From: an uncultured Eubacteriales bacterium
Lineage (GTDB): Bacteria; Bacillota; Clostridia; Lachnospirales; Lachnospiraceae
Direction: 5' to 3'
NCBI GenBank assembly: GCA_900539455.1
Contig: UQCD01000003.1
Coordinates: 1 to 64,000 of the forward strand
Length of the DNA stretch: 64,000 bases
Positions 1-7,999 of this stretch are shown piece after piece (position 1 is the stretch's first letter; each line of letters opens with the position of its first letter). Position numbers and translations under genes: made by a program. The notes below the pieces were generated by a model. It was not told the DNA's origin. It made no database searches and saw only the letters and a list, made by a program, of their open reading frames with translations.

Positions 1-79
1 ATGCGACTTTCTTATTTTCAATTTCTTCCTTTATCAGACTTCCTACACTTGAAAAGTGCGAACATAAAAATAGTTTCAT
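1..79 (-). CDS. Peptidase E / class I glutamine amidotransferase-like protein, 5' part only
   Basis: Only the first 26 codons lie in the window; the gene runs off the left edge. The ATG at 79 is preceded by an AAAGGAGA ribosome binding site about 7 bases upstream. The visible N-terminus (MKLFLCSHFSSVGSLIKEEI, then ENKKVA) matches the opening beta strand and helix of the peptidase E (family S51)-like proteins, where a lysine-rich turn leads into the second strand. The catalytic part is outside the window, so activity cannot be judged. The DUF3784-like gene ends 57 bases upstream on the same strand, so the two may be co-transcribed. Confidence 0.5.
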   Translation of the reverse strand, partial: MKLFLCSHFSSVGSLIKEEIENKKVA

Positions 80-136
80 CAATATTCTCCTTTATAAATC
101 CCGATTTTCTTTATTCTACAAACTTGAAGTTTCCAT

Positions 137-475
137 TTATTTCTTTTTGCGGTATTTGGGTTCAATACCTACTACATACGCTACCATAGCCGCAATACTA
201 ATAAGCATTGCACCCAATATAGGTATAATAATCAAACCCGAATTCTGCCCATCTAATAAAGGCAATCCAATTAACGTAAACAAAACACCATACACGCACC
301 ACAATATGCCCAAAGCACGATTATAGCCTTTCACATCTTCTATGGGCGCTACCTCAGCATTTGCCCAAAAACCGAAAGTTTTTGCTTTCTTGGAATTAAA
401 ATCATAAATGCCCATTACAATAAATAATACGCCGATTATTACCCAAATAACAAATGCTATTAATCTTCCTTCCAT
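137..475 (-). CDS. Small DUF3784-like membrane protein
   Basis: A 112-residue protein with three predicted membrane segments: residues about 5-23, 55-72 and 80-103. A short soluble loop with KAKTFGFW lies between the first two. The order, one N-terminal helix, a soluble loop, then a pair of helices and a basic KYRKKK tail, resembles the DUF3784 family of small Firmicute membrane proteins. Function is unknown. The start is supported by AAAGGA upstream of the ATG at 475. It sits with other short minus-strand genes (TfoX-N, DUF3781) that look like accessory genes. The family call is by general resemblance only. Confidence 0.55.
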   Translation of the reverse strand: MEGRLIAFVIWVIIGVLFIVMGIYDFNSKKAKTFGFWANAEVAPIEDVKGYNRALGILWCVYGVLFTLIGLPLLDGQNSGLIIIPILGAMLISIAAMVAYVVGIEPKYRKKK

Positions 476-523
476 AATATGTATCCTTTCTTTGTAGTTC
501 TGTAAATTCCGATTTTCTTAGTT

Positions 524-862
524 TTAAAAACCGGGGGTTGTTTGTTTCTTCTTTTTCGGTTTTGGAGCTGGCAGTTCGTCATACATAGCACCAAACAAAC
601 CTGCCAAAAATCCCTTATTATCAACTTCATCTACCAACAACATCTCTTTTGCTCCATCATAGGGTAATTCATATGAAGCTGTCGGCATATAACTAATTGC
701 TGATTTTACCGGTTTAACAAGTAATCTATCATCATAGATACCACCTACAATCTTTCCTCGATAATAAATAATAAATTCTCCCATCATAGCTCGATAAGTA
801 ATTTCTTCTAACTCAGATAGCTGCCCTAAAATAAACTCTAAATATTCTTTGCTTGATGCCAT
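524..862 (-). CDS. TfoX N-terminal domain protein
   Basis: A 112-residue stand-alone TfoX N-terminal domain. Residues 1-95 show the family pattern: a helix (SSKEYLEFILGQLSEL), the conserved MMGEFIIYYRGKIVGGIYDD core of strands, a KPVKSA segment, then a PYDGAKEMLLVDEVDNK stretch. The tail (residues 98-112) is lysine- and proline-rich. In Gammaproteobacteria, TfoX activates competence, but stand-alone Firmicute versions have no established role, so I do not infer competence. The ATG at 862 has a GAGGTG site before it. It lies 21 bases downstream of the DUF3781 gene, probably in one transcript. Confidence 0.8.
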   Translation of the reverse strand: MASSKEYLEFILGQLSELEEITYRAMMGEFIIYYRGKIVGGIYDDRLLVKPVKSAISYMPTASYELPYDGAKEMLLVDEVDNKGFLAGLFGAMYDELPAPKPKKKKQTTPGF

Positions 863-883
863 AATTTCACCTCAACTTATAAT

Positions 884-1144
884 TTACTTAATAATATGTG
901 CTGTAATAATTGTATAACTATATGAATTGATAGTGATTTTGACATTTTCAATTTCGCAATACCAATTTTTACCTTGTTTGTATATATGGCAATTTTCATC
1001 CAACACCTTATTTTTGCAATACGCAACAACATCTACTATATCTATTTTTAGATTTCTTTTAATTCTATCAACTCCCAGTTCAGTTGTATGAATTTTGTTA
1101 ATATTATCGAGTAATATTTTTTTATCTTCCATTCTTCTTTTCAT
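884..1144 (-). CDS. DUF3781 family protein
   Basis: An 86-residue protein of the DUF3781 type. It has an N-terminal helix (LLDNINKIHTTELG), then the conserved stretch with DVVAYCKNKV and the strand-rich end NWYCEIENVKITINSYSYTI followed by ITAHIIK. I chose the ATG at 1144 rather than the TTG one codon earlier because AGGA lies six bases before it. No function is known for the family. It is directly followed by the TfoX-N gene on the same strand. Confidence 0.7.
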   Translation of the reverse strand: MKRRMEDKKILLDNINKIHTTELGVDRIKRNLKIDIVDVVAYCKNKVLDENCHIYKQGKNWYCEIENVKITINSYSYTIITAHIIK

Positions 1145-1182
1145 CAAAATTCCTGTTTTTGTATTTCTTTATCCTCTCACTA

Positions 1183-1833
1183 TTACCTGACTATTACCTG
1201 ATTATCCACAATCACATATGACACTTCTTCAAGTCTGGAAATTTTTACCCTTCCATTTGTCCCCTCTACTACCTTATCCACAAACTCTTTTTCCATACTG
1301 CTATTTACCATTACCTCTATATCTACATTTTCTGTATATTCTGTATTAATAGTGAATATATTAAGTGAGGCTATTATGTACTGCAATTTGCCTATTCCGT
1401 TATAGTCTGTTGTAATTTTATATTTAGCACCCTTTTGCTTTTCCACAATAACCGAAGCTGCAAGTCCCTCCTTTACAGCTCCCTGATATGCTCTGACAAG
1501 TCCTCCTGTCCCCAGTAAAACTCCTCCAAAATATCTGGTGACCACTACTGCTGCATTGTGTATTCCTTCATTAATCAGCACCTCCAGCATTGGCTTGCCT
1601 GCTGTAGAAGCCGGCTCTCCATCGTCACTGCATCTGGAAAACTCATTATTTTCACCTATAACTACTGCTGAACAATTATGTCTTGCATCCCAGTTTTTTT
1701 TCTTTATGCTCTCAATAAAATCATTTGCCTCCTCCTCTGTATCTACCGGCTTTACATAAGCTATAAACCTGGACTTTTTTTCTACTATTTCCCCCTCGCC
1801 TCCCTTGTATACAATTTTATAACTATCAGACAT
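1183..1833 (-). CDS. yigZ: YigZ / IMPACT family protein (UPF0029)
   Basis: A full-length 216-residue YigZ-family protein. The N-terminal UPF0029 domain (about residues 1-125) holds the hallmark CSDDGEPASTAGKPML block and the AAVVVTRYFGGVLLGTGGLV block. The C-terminal DUF1949-type ferredoxin-like domain (about 140-205) follows. Eukaryotic IMPACT regulates GCN1/GCN2, but the bacterial role is unsettled; ribosome or RNA contact has been proposed from structure. The ATG at 1833 follows AAAGGAG. It is divergent from the penicillin-binding protein gene, with about 190 bases between. Confidence 0.92.
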   Translation of the reverse strand: MSDSYKIVYKGGEGEIVEKKSRFIAYVKPVDTEEEANDFIESIKKKNWDARHNCSAVVIGENNEFSRCSDDGEPASTAGKPMLEVLINEGIHNAAVVVTRYFGGVLLGTGGLVRAYQGAVKEGLAASVIVEKQKGAKYKITTDYNGIGKLQYIIASLNIFTINTEYTENVDIEVMVNSSMEKEFVDKVVEGTNGRVKISRLEEVSYVIVDNQVIVR

Positions 1834-1950
1834 ATTTGCTCCTTTTACTACCTTATAGGTATTTCATAATGTTTATTTTAACAAATGAAGGCAATAATAT
1901 CAACGAATGTTATTTAGTAAAATTTACTTTATTATTATTACAGATTTTGG

Positions 1951-1956
1951 TATAAT
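1951..1956 (+). promoter_or_regulatory. Extended -10 promoter for the class A PBP gene
   Basis: TATAAT at 1951-1956 is preceded by TGG, giving the extended -10 form TGnTATAAT. The -35 region is only A/T-rich (TTTATT at 17 bases), which is common when the extended -10 is present. It lies 65 bases upstream of the ATG at 2021. Confidence 0.55.
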
Positions 1957-2020
1957 TGAATGATGTATTACTTTTTTTATTTGAAAAGTGATTATAAAAA
2001 CAAAAATCATGGAGGTTTTT

Positions 2021-4591
2021 ATGAACTTTAGTAAGAAAAAGGTTGTTGAAAAACATAAATCCTTAGTTTCTACACCTAAAAAGTTAAAAACAAAATTACT
2101 TGTTACTATATTCAAAATAACTGTGCTTGTTTTTATTCTAGCCATTGCTACTGTTGGCTTCTTTGGACTAGGTATGGTTAAAGGTATTATTGACGGAGCA
2201 CCTGATATAAATTCGGTCAATATTTCCCCCGTTGGATTTTCTACAAGCATTTTAGATAGCAATGGTAATGAAATTGAAAAGCTTATTACCGACGGTTCTA
2301 ACAGACAGCCCGTATCTATTAATGATATTCCAGATTGTTTAAAATACGCTTTTATAGATATTGAGGATGAGCGTTTTGAAACTCACAATGGTATTGATAT
2401 AAAAGGTATTCTTCGTTCTATTGTGGGAATTGTCCAGACCGGCAGCGCCTCTCAGGGTGGTGCTAGTACCATTACACAGCAGTTACTTAAAAACAATGTT
2501 TTTGAAAATGGTGGCAGGGAAAGCAACTTAGGTGAGCTTATATCCCGAAAAATCCAAGAACAATACCTTGCCTTAGAATTAGAAAAAACAATGAGCAAGG
2601 ACATTATTCTTGAAAATTACTTAAACACAATTAATCTTGGTGCCGGCAATTATGGTGTACAAGCTGCAGCTACCCGCTACTTTAACAAAAGTGTTTCTGA
2701 CCTTACTATTTCAGAAAGTGCTGTAATTTCATCTATTACCCAGAATCCATACAGCTTAAATCCTATTACTCATCCTGAGGATAATGCCAAAAGACGAGCT
2801 AAGGTTTTAAATAATATGTTTAAAAACGGCCACATTACAAAGGCTGAATATGACGAGGCTGTAGCAGATAATGTATATGATAGAATTCAGGATAACAATG
2901 TTGATTCTGATACTTCATCTCCATACTCATATTTTGTTGATGAAGTTATCGACCAGGTTATTAAGGATTTACAGGAACAAAAGGCATATACCTATACTCA
3001 GGCTGTTAATGCTGTATATAGTGGTGGTTTAACAATATATTCAACACAGGATTCAACTATTCAGAATATTTGTGATGAAGAATTATCAAACCCAGCTAAC
3101 TATCCGGAAAATACCTTCTATTCTTTTTCTTGGCAGCTTACAGTTAAGCATAGTGATGGAGAAATAGAAAATTATTCAAATATAAATATTGTTTACTATA
3201 ACAAAAAATTACTTGGCAATACCAATTTTAAGATTATCTTTTCAACAAAAGAGGAGGCACAGGCTTGTATAGATGCCTTCAAGAAGGAATATATAAAAGA
3301 TGGTGATGAAATCCTCGGTGAAAATGTAATATTTACCTTACAGCCTCAGGTATCCTTCTCTGTAATTGATCAGTCCACTGGTTATGTTAAGGCGATTGTT
3401 GGTGGCCGTGGCGAAAAAACTACCAGCCGAGCCTTAAACAGAGCTACAGATTCTACCAGACAGCCAGGTTCTACCTTTAAGATTTTAGCAGCCTTTGCTC
3501 CTGCTATGGATAGATACAACTACACCTTAGCAACTGTTTTTGATGATGCTCCATATGCCTACACTTCTTCCGGCAGAGCTATTCACAACTGGTGGGGCGA
3601 TTACTACTACGGATTGACCTCTATGAAGCGGGCTATTCAAAAGTCAATGAATATTATTGCAGTTAAGTGCTTGACAGCCATTACTCCAGAGGTAGGCTTT
3701 GAATATTTACAGGACTTTGGTTTTTCAACACTTGTGCAAAACCGTGTAAATGCTGACAATACTGTAAATTCAGATATTAATCAGGCCCTTGCTCTTGGTG
3801 GACTTACAGATGGTGTTACAAACATTGAATTATGTAACGCATATGCAACCATTGCCAACGGTGGTGTTTATACTGAATTATCTTATTATACAAAGGTATT
3901 AGACAGTAAAGGACGCATTATCCTTGAAAAAGTTCCAAATACACACAGAGTTTTAAAAGAAACCACTGCCTATCTTACAACCCTGGCTATGCACGAGGTT
4001 GTAACTGGTGACGGTACTGGTGCTATTGCAAACATTGATAATCAGTATGTAGCCGGAAAAACCGGTACCACCTCAAATGATTATGACATTTGGTTTGCTG
4101 GCTATACCCCATATCTTACTGCTGCTATTTGGAGCGGTTTTGATGAAAATACTGGTATAAGTGATACAGTTTATAATACACAATATCACAAATTAATATG
4201 GAAAAAGATAATGTCCAGAATACACGAAGAAAAGGGCTACACCTATAAGGAGCCTGAAAAGCCTTCAAATATTGTAACTGCACAGGTCTGCTCAAAATGT
4301 GGTAATCTTGCTGTAGAAGGTCTTTGTGAAAATGACCCTGCTGGCAGCACTGTAGTTACCGAATATTTTGCAGAGGGTACTGTTCCCACTGCGACCTGTG
4401 TATGTCATGTTAAATACAAAATCTGTAAAGCCTCTGGAAAGCTTGCAAATGATAATTGTCCTGCCAGTCAGGTTACTGAGAAGGTTTATAGAATTCGTTT
4501 TCTCGGCTCAAACCCTGGTGATGTAACCTATGACACACCTTATTTAGTTCCAAGTGGTTTAGAAAATAGCAGATGTAATGTACATCACTAA
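2021..4591 (+). CDS. Class A penicillin-binding protein (PBP1A-type glycosyltransferase/transpeptidase)
   Basis: A bifunctional peptidoglycan synthase of 856 residues that polymerises lipid II and cross-links the stem peptides outside the membrane. Order: basic cytoplasmic N-terminus, one membrane anchor (about 27-52), a GT51 domain with the catalytic EDERF motif (Glu near residue 115) and ASTITQQLLKN, then the transpeptidase with RQPGSTFK (SxxK nucleophile), KSMN (SxN) and GKTGTT (KTG). The start at 2021 is set by GGAGG five bases upstream; an in-frame GTG at 1988 lies before that site and is unlikely. The last 120 residues form a cysteine-rich tail (CSKCGN, ATCVCHVKYKIC, NDNCPAS) beyond the transpeptidase. 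It is a single gene with its own promoter and terminator. Confidence 0.95.
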   Translation: MNFSKKKVVEKHKSLVSTPKKLKTKLLVTIFKITVLVFILAIATVGFFGLGMVKGIIDGAPDINSVNISPVGFSTSILDSNGNEIEKLITDGSNRQPVSINDIPDCLKYAFIDIEDERFETHNGIDIKGILRSIVGIVQTGSASQGGASTITQQLLKNNVFENGGRESNLGELISRKIQEQYLALELEKTMSKDIILENYLNTINLGAGNYGVQAAATRYFNKSVSDLTISESAVISSITQNPYSLNPITHPEDNAKRRAKVLNNMFKNGHITKAEYDEAVADNVYDRIQDNNVDSDTSSPYSYFVDEVIDQVIKDLQEQKAYTYTQAVNAVYSGGLTIYSTQDSTIQNICDEELSNPANYPENTFYSFSWQLTVKHSDGEIENYSNINIVYYNKKLLGNTNFKIIFSTKEEAQACIDAFKKEYIKDGDEILGENVIFTLQPQVSFSVIDQSTGYVKAIVGGRGEKTTSRALNRATDSTRQPGSTFKILAAFAPAMDRYNYTLATVFDDAPYAYTSSGRAIHNWWGDYYYGLTSMKRAIQKSMNIIAVKCLTAITPEVGFEYLQDFGFSTLVQNRVNADNTVNSDINQALALGGLTDGVTNIELCNAYATIANGGVYTELSYYTKVLDSKGRIILEKVPNTHRVLKETTAYLTTLAMHEVVTGDGTGAIANIDNQYVAGKTGTTSNDYDIWFAGYTPYLTAAIWSGFDENTGISDTVYNTQYHKLIWKKIMSRIHEEKGYTYKEPEKPSNIVTAQVCSKCGNLAVEGLCENDPAGSTVVTEYFAEGTVPTATCVCHVKYKICKASGKLANDNCPASQVTEKVYRIRFLGSNPGDVTYDTPYLVPSGLENSRCNVHH

Positions 4592-4662
4592 AAATTACTA
4601 TATTTCTTGCTAAAACTTTTTTTATTCTTTTGTAATTACTTAAAATTATTTTATGCAAAACA

Positions 4663-4739
4663 GGCCAGACAATATATAATCCCTAAAGCTTTATAAATAA
4701 TATATATAGCCTAAGGTTTATATATTATCTGACCTTTTT
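4663..4739 (+). terminator. Terminator after the PBP gene
   Basis: A long imperfect inverted repeat: the arm at 4663-4682 (GGCCAGACAATATATAATCC) pairs with 4715-4734 (GGTTTATATATTATCTGACC) and is followed by TTTTTATA. It separates the PBP gene from spoVAA. Confidence 0.7.
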
Positions 4740-4806
4740 ATATACTTAAAAGTTTCACTCTTATTTATCCCTGCTTATTCTTATTTATCCCTTCATAATA
4801 ATATTC

Positions 4807-4836
4807 TGAATAATTATGGTTATACTATACCTATAT
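4807..4836 (+). promoter_or_regulatory. Possible forespore-type promoter of the spoVA operon
   Basis: TGAATA (4807-4812), then 17 bases, then CCTATAT (4830-4836). The -35 fits sigma-G (TGAATA) well and the -10 only loosely (CATACTA in Bacillus). In Bacillus, spoVA is a sigma-G operon, so the site is plausible, but the match is weak and several other A/T-rich hexamers lie nearby. Confidence 0.3.
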
Positions 4837-4909
4837 AATTAGATAATTAAACAGCTTATAAATTACAATTATAGTAATTGACACATTTATATAATTATTG
4901 GAGGTTATT

Positions 4910-5536
4910 ATGGATTCTCTTTATATTAAATTTGACGATTATTCTAAAGTCAATCATCCAAAGGTTACTATCGGCGATGTAGCCAGTGTATACTGTTCTA
5001 ACAAAAATATTTGTAATCATATAAAAACCTATAAATTATGCACACTTGATACTAATGAACATTCAAGAATGGTTATATCCTCTTTGTATGTCCTAAAAAT
5101 CATTGAAACAAATCATAAGGATTTATCAGTTAATTTACTAGGTGCTGCTGATTTCTTGGTTTCCTATGACTATAAAAAGCCTCGTACTAAATTTATGGAT
5201 TTTCTTAATGTTGCTTTGGTATCTCTTATTTTATTTTTTGGTGCAGGCTTTTCCATAATGGCATTTAACAATGATATTACTATCAACAAGCTTTTCCTGC
5301 AAATACACGAAAGTATAACAGGTATAACCTCTGACAATCACACTCTTTTAGAGGCAGGCTACTGCATTGGCCTGCCTCTGGGAATTATTATTTTCTATAA
5401 TCATTTTGGTAAGAAAAAAATTACTACTGACCCTACTCCTATTGAGGTAGAAATGAGATTATACGAAAATGATATTAATACAACTTTAGTTGAAGGAGTA
5501 AACAGAAAGGATTGTAGTATTGATGTGGATAACTAA
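4910..5536 (+). CDS. spoVAA: Stage V sporulation protein AA
   Basis: First gene of the spoVA operon, 208 residues. The N-terminal half (about 1-95) is soluble, with the SpoVAA-type opening (VTIGDVASVYCSN) and the GAADFLVSY segment. Two membrane helices follow, at about 102-125 and 147-162, and then a hydrophilic tail. SpoVA proteins form the inner spore-membrane channel that imports dipicolinic acid during sporulation and releases it at germination. The ATG at 4910 follows GGAGG; a TTG four codons upstream precedes that site. The last 14 bases overlap spoVAB. Confidence 0.88.
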   Translation: MDSLYIKFDDYSKVNHPKVTIGDVASVYCSNKNICNHIKTYKLCTLDTNEHSRMVISSLYVLKIIETNHKDLSVNLLGAADFLVSYDYKKPRTKFMDFLNVALVSLILFFGAGFSIMAFNNDITINKLFLQIHESITGITSDNHTLLEAGYCIGLPLGIIIFYNHFGKKKITTDPTPIEVEMRLYENDINTTLVEGVNRKDCSIDVDN

Positions 5537-5954
5537 TTCTATTCTAATATTATTAGGAATTCTATTTGGCTTTGGTATTTCTGCTGCTGTATTTGCTCTT
5601 ATTACCTCAATAGGTATTGTTCCCAGACTTGCAGGTAAAACCCATACAGCAAAATATGTACGCATATATGAAACAGCCATTTTGCTAGGGGGTGCTCTTT
5701 GCAATATCTTTTTTATTTATAACCCGGGTTTTACCCTACCCTATTTTCTTTTAGGCATTATTGGCATTTTCTTTGGTATTTATGTAGGCTGTCTTGCAAC
5801 TGCACTTGCAGAAGCACTTAATGTTACTGCTGTTTTTTCAAGGCGTTTAAAGCTCCATAATGGTTTAGGATATATTATATTATTCTTTGCCTTAGGAAAA
5901 ATGTTTGGCTCATTTTTATATTTCTTTAAAGACTTTTTTACAAGCATAGAATAA
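5523..5954 (+). CDS. spoVAB: Stage V sporulation protein AB
   Basis: A 143-residue membrane protein with four hydrophobic segments. The SpoVAB family pattern is visible: an N-terminal helix with GFGISAAVFALIT, the motif IGIVPRLAGKTHTAKYVRIYE in the first loop, and GIYVGCLATALAEALN late in the protein. The gene starts inside the end of spoVAA (AAAGG 12 bases before the ATG at 5523), which implies translational coupling. Together with SpoVAA it is absent from many minimal spoVA operons, so the complete AA-AE set here is the fuller form. Confidence 0.88.
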   Translation: MWITNSILILLGILFGFGISAAVFALITSIGIVPRLAGKTHTAKYVRIYETAILLGGALCNIFFIYNPGFTLPYFLLGIIGIFFGIYVGCLATALAEALNVTAVFSRRLKLHNGLGYIILFFALGKMFGSFLYFFKDFFTSIE

Positions 5955-6031
5955 AAATACTTGTACTATCAATTACTTTAGCACTTAACTTTTAGTGCAT
6001 TTATTATTTAAAAATAATTTAGGAGGTTATT

Positions 6032-6517
6032 ATGAATGAAAAAAGCAATTCAAGTAATTACAAAAGCACCGATAACAGCAATTATCAAAATGATTACGAA
6101 AATTATGTAAAATCCGTAACACCCAGCACCAGCTTAGGCAAAAATATGTTTTTAGCCTTTATTGCTGGTGGCCTGATATGCTTATTAGGACAAATATTAA
6201 TTAATTTCTTTATGTATATCGGCTTAGAAAAGGAAGCTGCTATAAATTACGAAACCTTAATCTTAGTATTTTTAGCCGTTCTTCTTACAGGACTTAATAT
6301 ATATCAAAAGCTGGCAAAGCACGCCGGAGCAGGAAGCTTAGTTCCTATTACCGGCTTTGCTAACTCTATTGCTGCCTGTGCCATTGAGTATAAAAAGGAA
6401 GGACAGGTTTTCGGTATTGGCTGCAAAATCTTTACTATAGCCGGCCCTGTTATATTGTATGGTCTTTTTAGCAGCAGCATTTTAGGCTTTATTTATTGGC
6501 TGTACACTATTTTATAA
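6032..6517 (+). CDS. spoVAC: Stage V sporulation protein AC
   Basis: A 161-residue membrane protein of the conserved SpoVAC family. A hydrophilic N-terminus (residues 1-40, rich in Asn and Ser) is followed by hydrophobic segments at about 43-65, 72-92 and 138-160. The family signature FIAGGLICLLGQ and the AGAGSLVPITGFANSI block are present. SpoVAC of Bacillus can behave as a mechanosensitive channel and is a core part of the dipicolinate conduit. A strong AGGAGG site precedes the ATG. The 77-base gap after spoVAB shows no obvious terminator. Confidence 0.95.
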   Translation: MNEKSNSSNYKSTDNSNYQNDYENYVKSVTPSTSLGKNMFLAFIAGGLICLLGQILINFFMYIGLEKEAAINYETLILVFLAVLLTGLNIYQKLAKHAGAGSLVPITGFANSIAACAIEYKKEGQVFGIGCKIFTIAGPVILYGLFSSSILGFIYWLYTIL

Positions 6518-6530
6518 TTGGGAGGTTTTT

Positions 6531-7538
6531 ATGAAACATATTGGAAACGCAAGTATTACCTTTGATAAACCACCTTATATTCTTGAAGCTGCATCTATTG
6601 TAGGCAAAAAGGAGGGGGAAGGTCCTTTAAACAAATATTTTGATGAAATTATTGAGGACTCTTTATTTGGTGGCAATAACTGGGAGGATGCTGAAAGTCA
6701 TCTCATTAAAAATACTATATCTAAGCTTCTTTATAAGGTAAATATGAAGGCAGCTAATATTGACTATATTTTAGCCGGTGATTTATTAGGACAGCTTATT
6801 GCCTCCTCCTTTGGTCTATTAGACTTTAAAATACCCTTATTTGGCTTGTATGGGGCATGTTCTACCTTTGGTGAGGCTGTAAGCTTAGGTTCTATATTAG
6901 TGGCTGCAAATGGGGCAAATAATGTTATAGCCTGTGCCTCCAGCCATTTCGCCAGTGCTGAGAAAACTTTTCGTTTTCCACTAGGCTACGGAAACCAGAG
7001 AAAGTTTTCTGCCACCTGGACAACTACAGGCTGTGGCAGTGTTATTATTTCTAATACTGGTGGCAAGGTAAAAGTTACTGGTATAACCACAGGAAAAATT
7101 GTAGACTACGGCCTAAAGGATAAGGAAAATATGGGAGCTTGTATGGCTCCTGCTGCTGCCGATACAATTTACAACAATCTGGTAGACTTTAAACGAACTC
7201 CTTCTGATTATGACAAAATCTTTACTGGGGATTTAGGCTATATTGGACAGACTATTCTTATCGATTTATTAAAAGAAAAGGGCTATGATATTACTGATAA
7301 TCATATGGATTGCGGCATAGAAATATTTGATATAAATACTCAGGATACTCACGCTGGTGGAAGTGGCTGTGGCTGTAGTGCCTCTGTTTTTTGCAGTTAC
7401 ATTTTAAACCAGTTTGAAAAGGGAGTATTTAAAAGAATTTTATTTGTACCAACAGGTGCTCTGCTTTCACCTATTAGTTCTAATGAAGGAAATTCTGTTC
7501 CCGGTATTGCTCACGGTGTAGTCTTTGAAGCAGTTTAA
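6531..7538 (+). CDS. spoVAD: Stage V sporulation protein AD
   Basis: A 335-residue soluble protein with the thiolase/ketosynthase-like fold of SpoVAD, the dipicolinic acid-binding component of the channel. Family landmarks are the GACSTFGEAVSLGS block near residue 105, the ASSHFASAEKTFRFPLGYG block, TGDLGYIGQ, and the C-terminal HAGGSGCGCSA segment. Length equals that of Bacillus SpoVAD. It starts 13 bases after spoVAC with GGAGG six bases before the ATG, so the pair is certainly co-transcribed. Confidence 0.96.
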   Translation: MKHIGNASITFDKPPYILEAASIVGKKEGEGPLNKYFDEIIEDSLFGGNNWEDAESHLIKNTISKLLYKVNMKAANIDYILAGDLLGQLIASSFGLLDFKIPLFGLYGACSTFGEAVSLGSILVAANGANNVIACASSHFASAEKTFRFPLGYGNQRKFSATWTTTGCGSVIISNTGGKVKVTGITTGKIVDYGLKDKENMGACMAPAAADTIYNNLVDFKRTPSDYDKIFTGDLGYIGQTILIDLLKEKGYDITDNHMDCGIEIFDINTQDTHAGGSGCGCSASVFCSYILNQFEKGVFKRILFVPTGALLSPISSNEGNSVPGIAHGVVFEAV

Positions 7539-7556
7539 TTTTGAAAGGATTTTATT

Positions 7557-7913
7557 ATGGATTATTTAAAAGCATTTATAATTGGTGGGCTGATTTGTGC
7601 CATCGTTCAAATATTTATTGATAAAACAAAATTAATGCCTGGAAGAATAATGGTTGGTCTTGTAACGCTAGGTTCTATTTTAGGCTTTATAGGCATTTAC
7701 CAGCCTTTTATTGACTTTGCCGGTGCTGGTGCCTCTGTACCCCTCTTAGGCTTCGGCAACGCACTTATAAAGGGCGTAAAGGAGGCTATTGACGAGGAGG
7801 GCTTTTTAGGTATCTTCTCCGGTGGTTTAAAGGCAGGTGCATTAGGTACCTCCTCAGCTTTAATTTTTGGATATATTTCATCTTTAATTTTCAATCCAAA
7901 ATCACCTGAATAA
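7557..7913 (+). CDS. spoVAE: Stage V sporulation protein AE (SpoVAEb type)
   Basis: A 118-residue membrane protein with three to four helices. It shows the SpoVAC/SpoVAE core pattern: FIIGGLICAIVQ near the N-terminus and FAGAGASVPLLGFGNAL in the middle. This is the SpoVAEb-type membrane subunit; the soluble SpoVAEa and the GerA-like SpoVAF found after it in Bacillus are absent, and the operon stops here at a terminator. AAAGGA lies upstream of the ATG. Confidence 0.93.
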   Translation: MDYLKAFIIGGLICAIVQIFIDKTKLMPGRIMVGLVTLGSILGFIGIYQPFIDFAGAGASVPLLGFGNALIKGVKEAIDEEGFLGIFSGGLKAGALGTSSALIFGYISSLIFNPKSPE

Positions 7914-7917
7914 TTTT

Positions 7918-7970
7918 AAAAGCTCTACAAAAATATTCTGGATAATTAAAAAAAGCTCTACAAAAATATT
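7918..7970. repeat. Direct 20-bp repeat at the end of the spoVA operon
   Basis: AAAAGCTCTACAAAAATATT occurs twice, at 7918-7937 and 7951-7970, 33 bases apart. The second copy forms the left arm of the convergent terminator; the first copy could pair with the same right arm, giving two alternative hairpins. Confidence 0.8.
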
Positions 7971-7999
7971 TACCTTTGATATTTTTGTAAAGCTTTTTA
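7950..7999. terminator. Bidirectional terminator between spoVAE and pflA
   Basis: The left arm AAAAAGCTCTACAAAAATA (from 7950) pairs with TATTTTTGTAAAGCTTTTT (ending 7999) with one bulge. A-rich and T-rich flanks serve both strands, fitting two convergent genes. Confidence 0.75.

Noticed and set aside
1..189. Plus-strand open frame of 62 codons at the left edge.
   Set aside because: No ribosome binding site and low-complexity content; the minus strand carries better-supported gene starts here.
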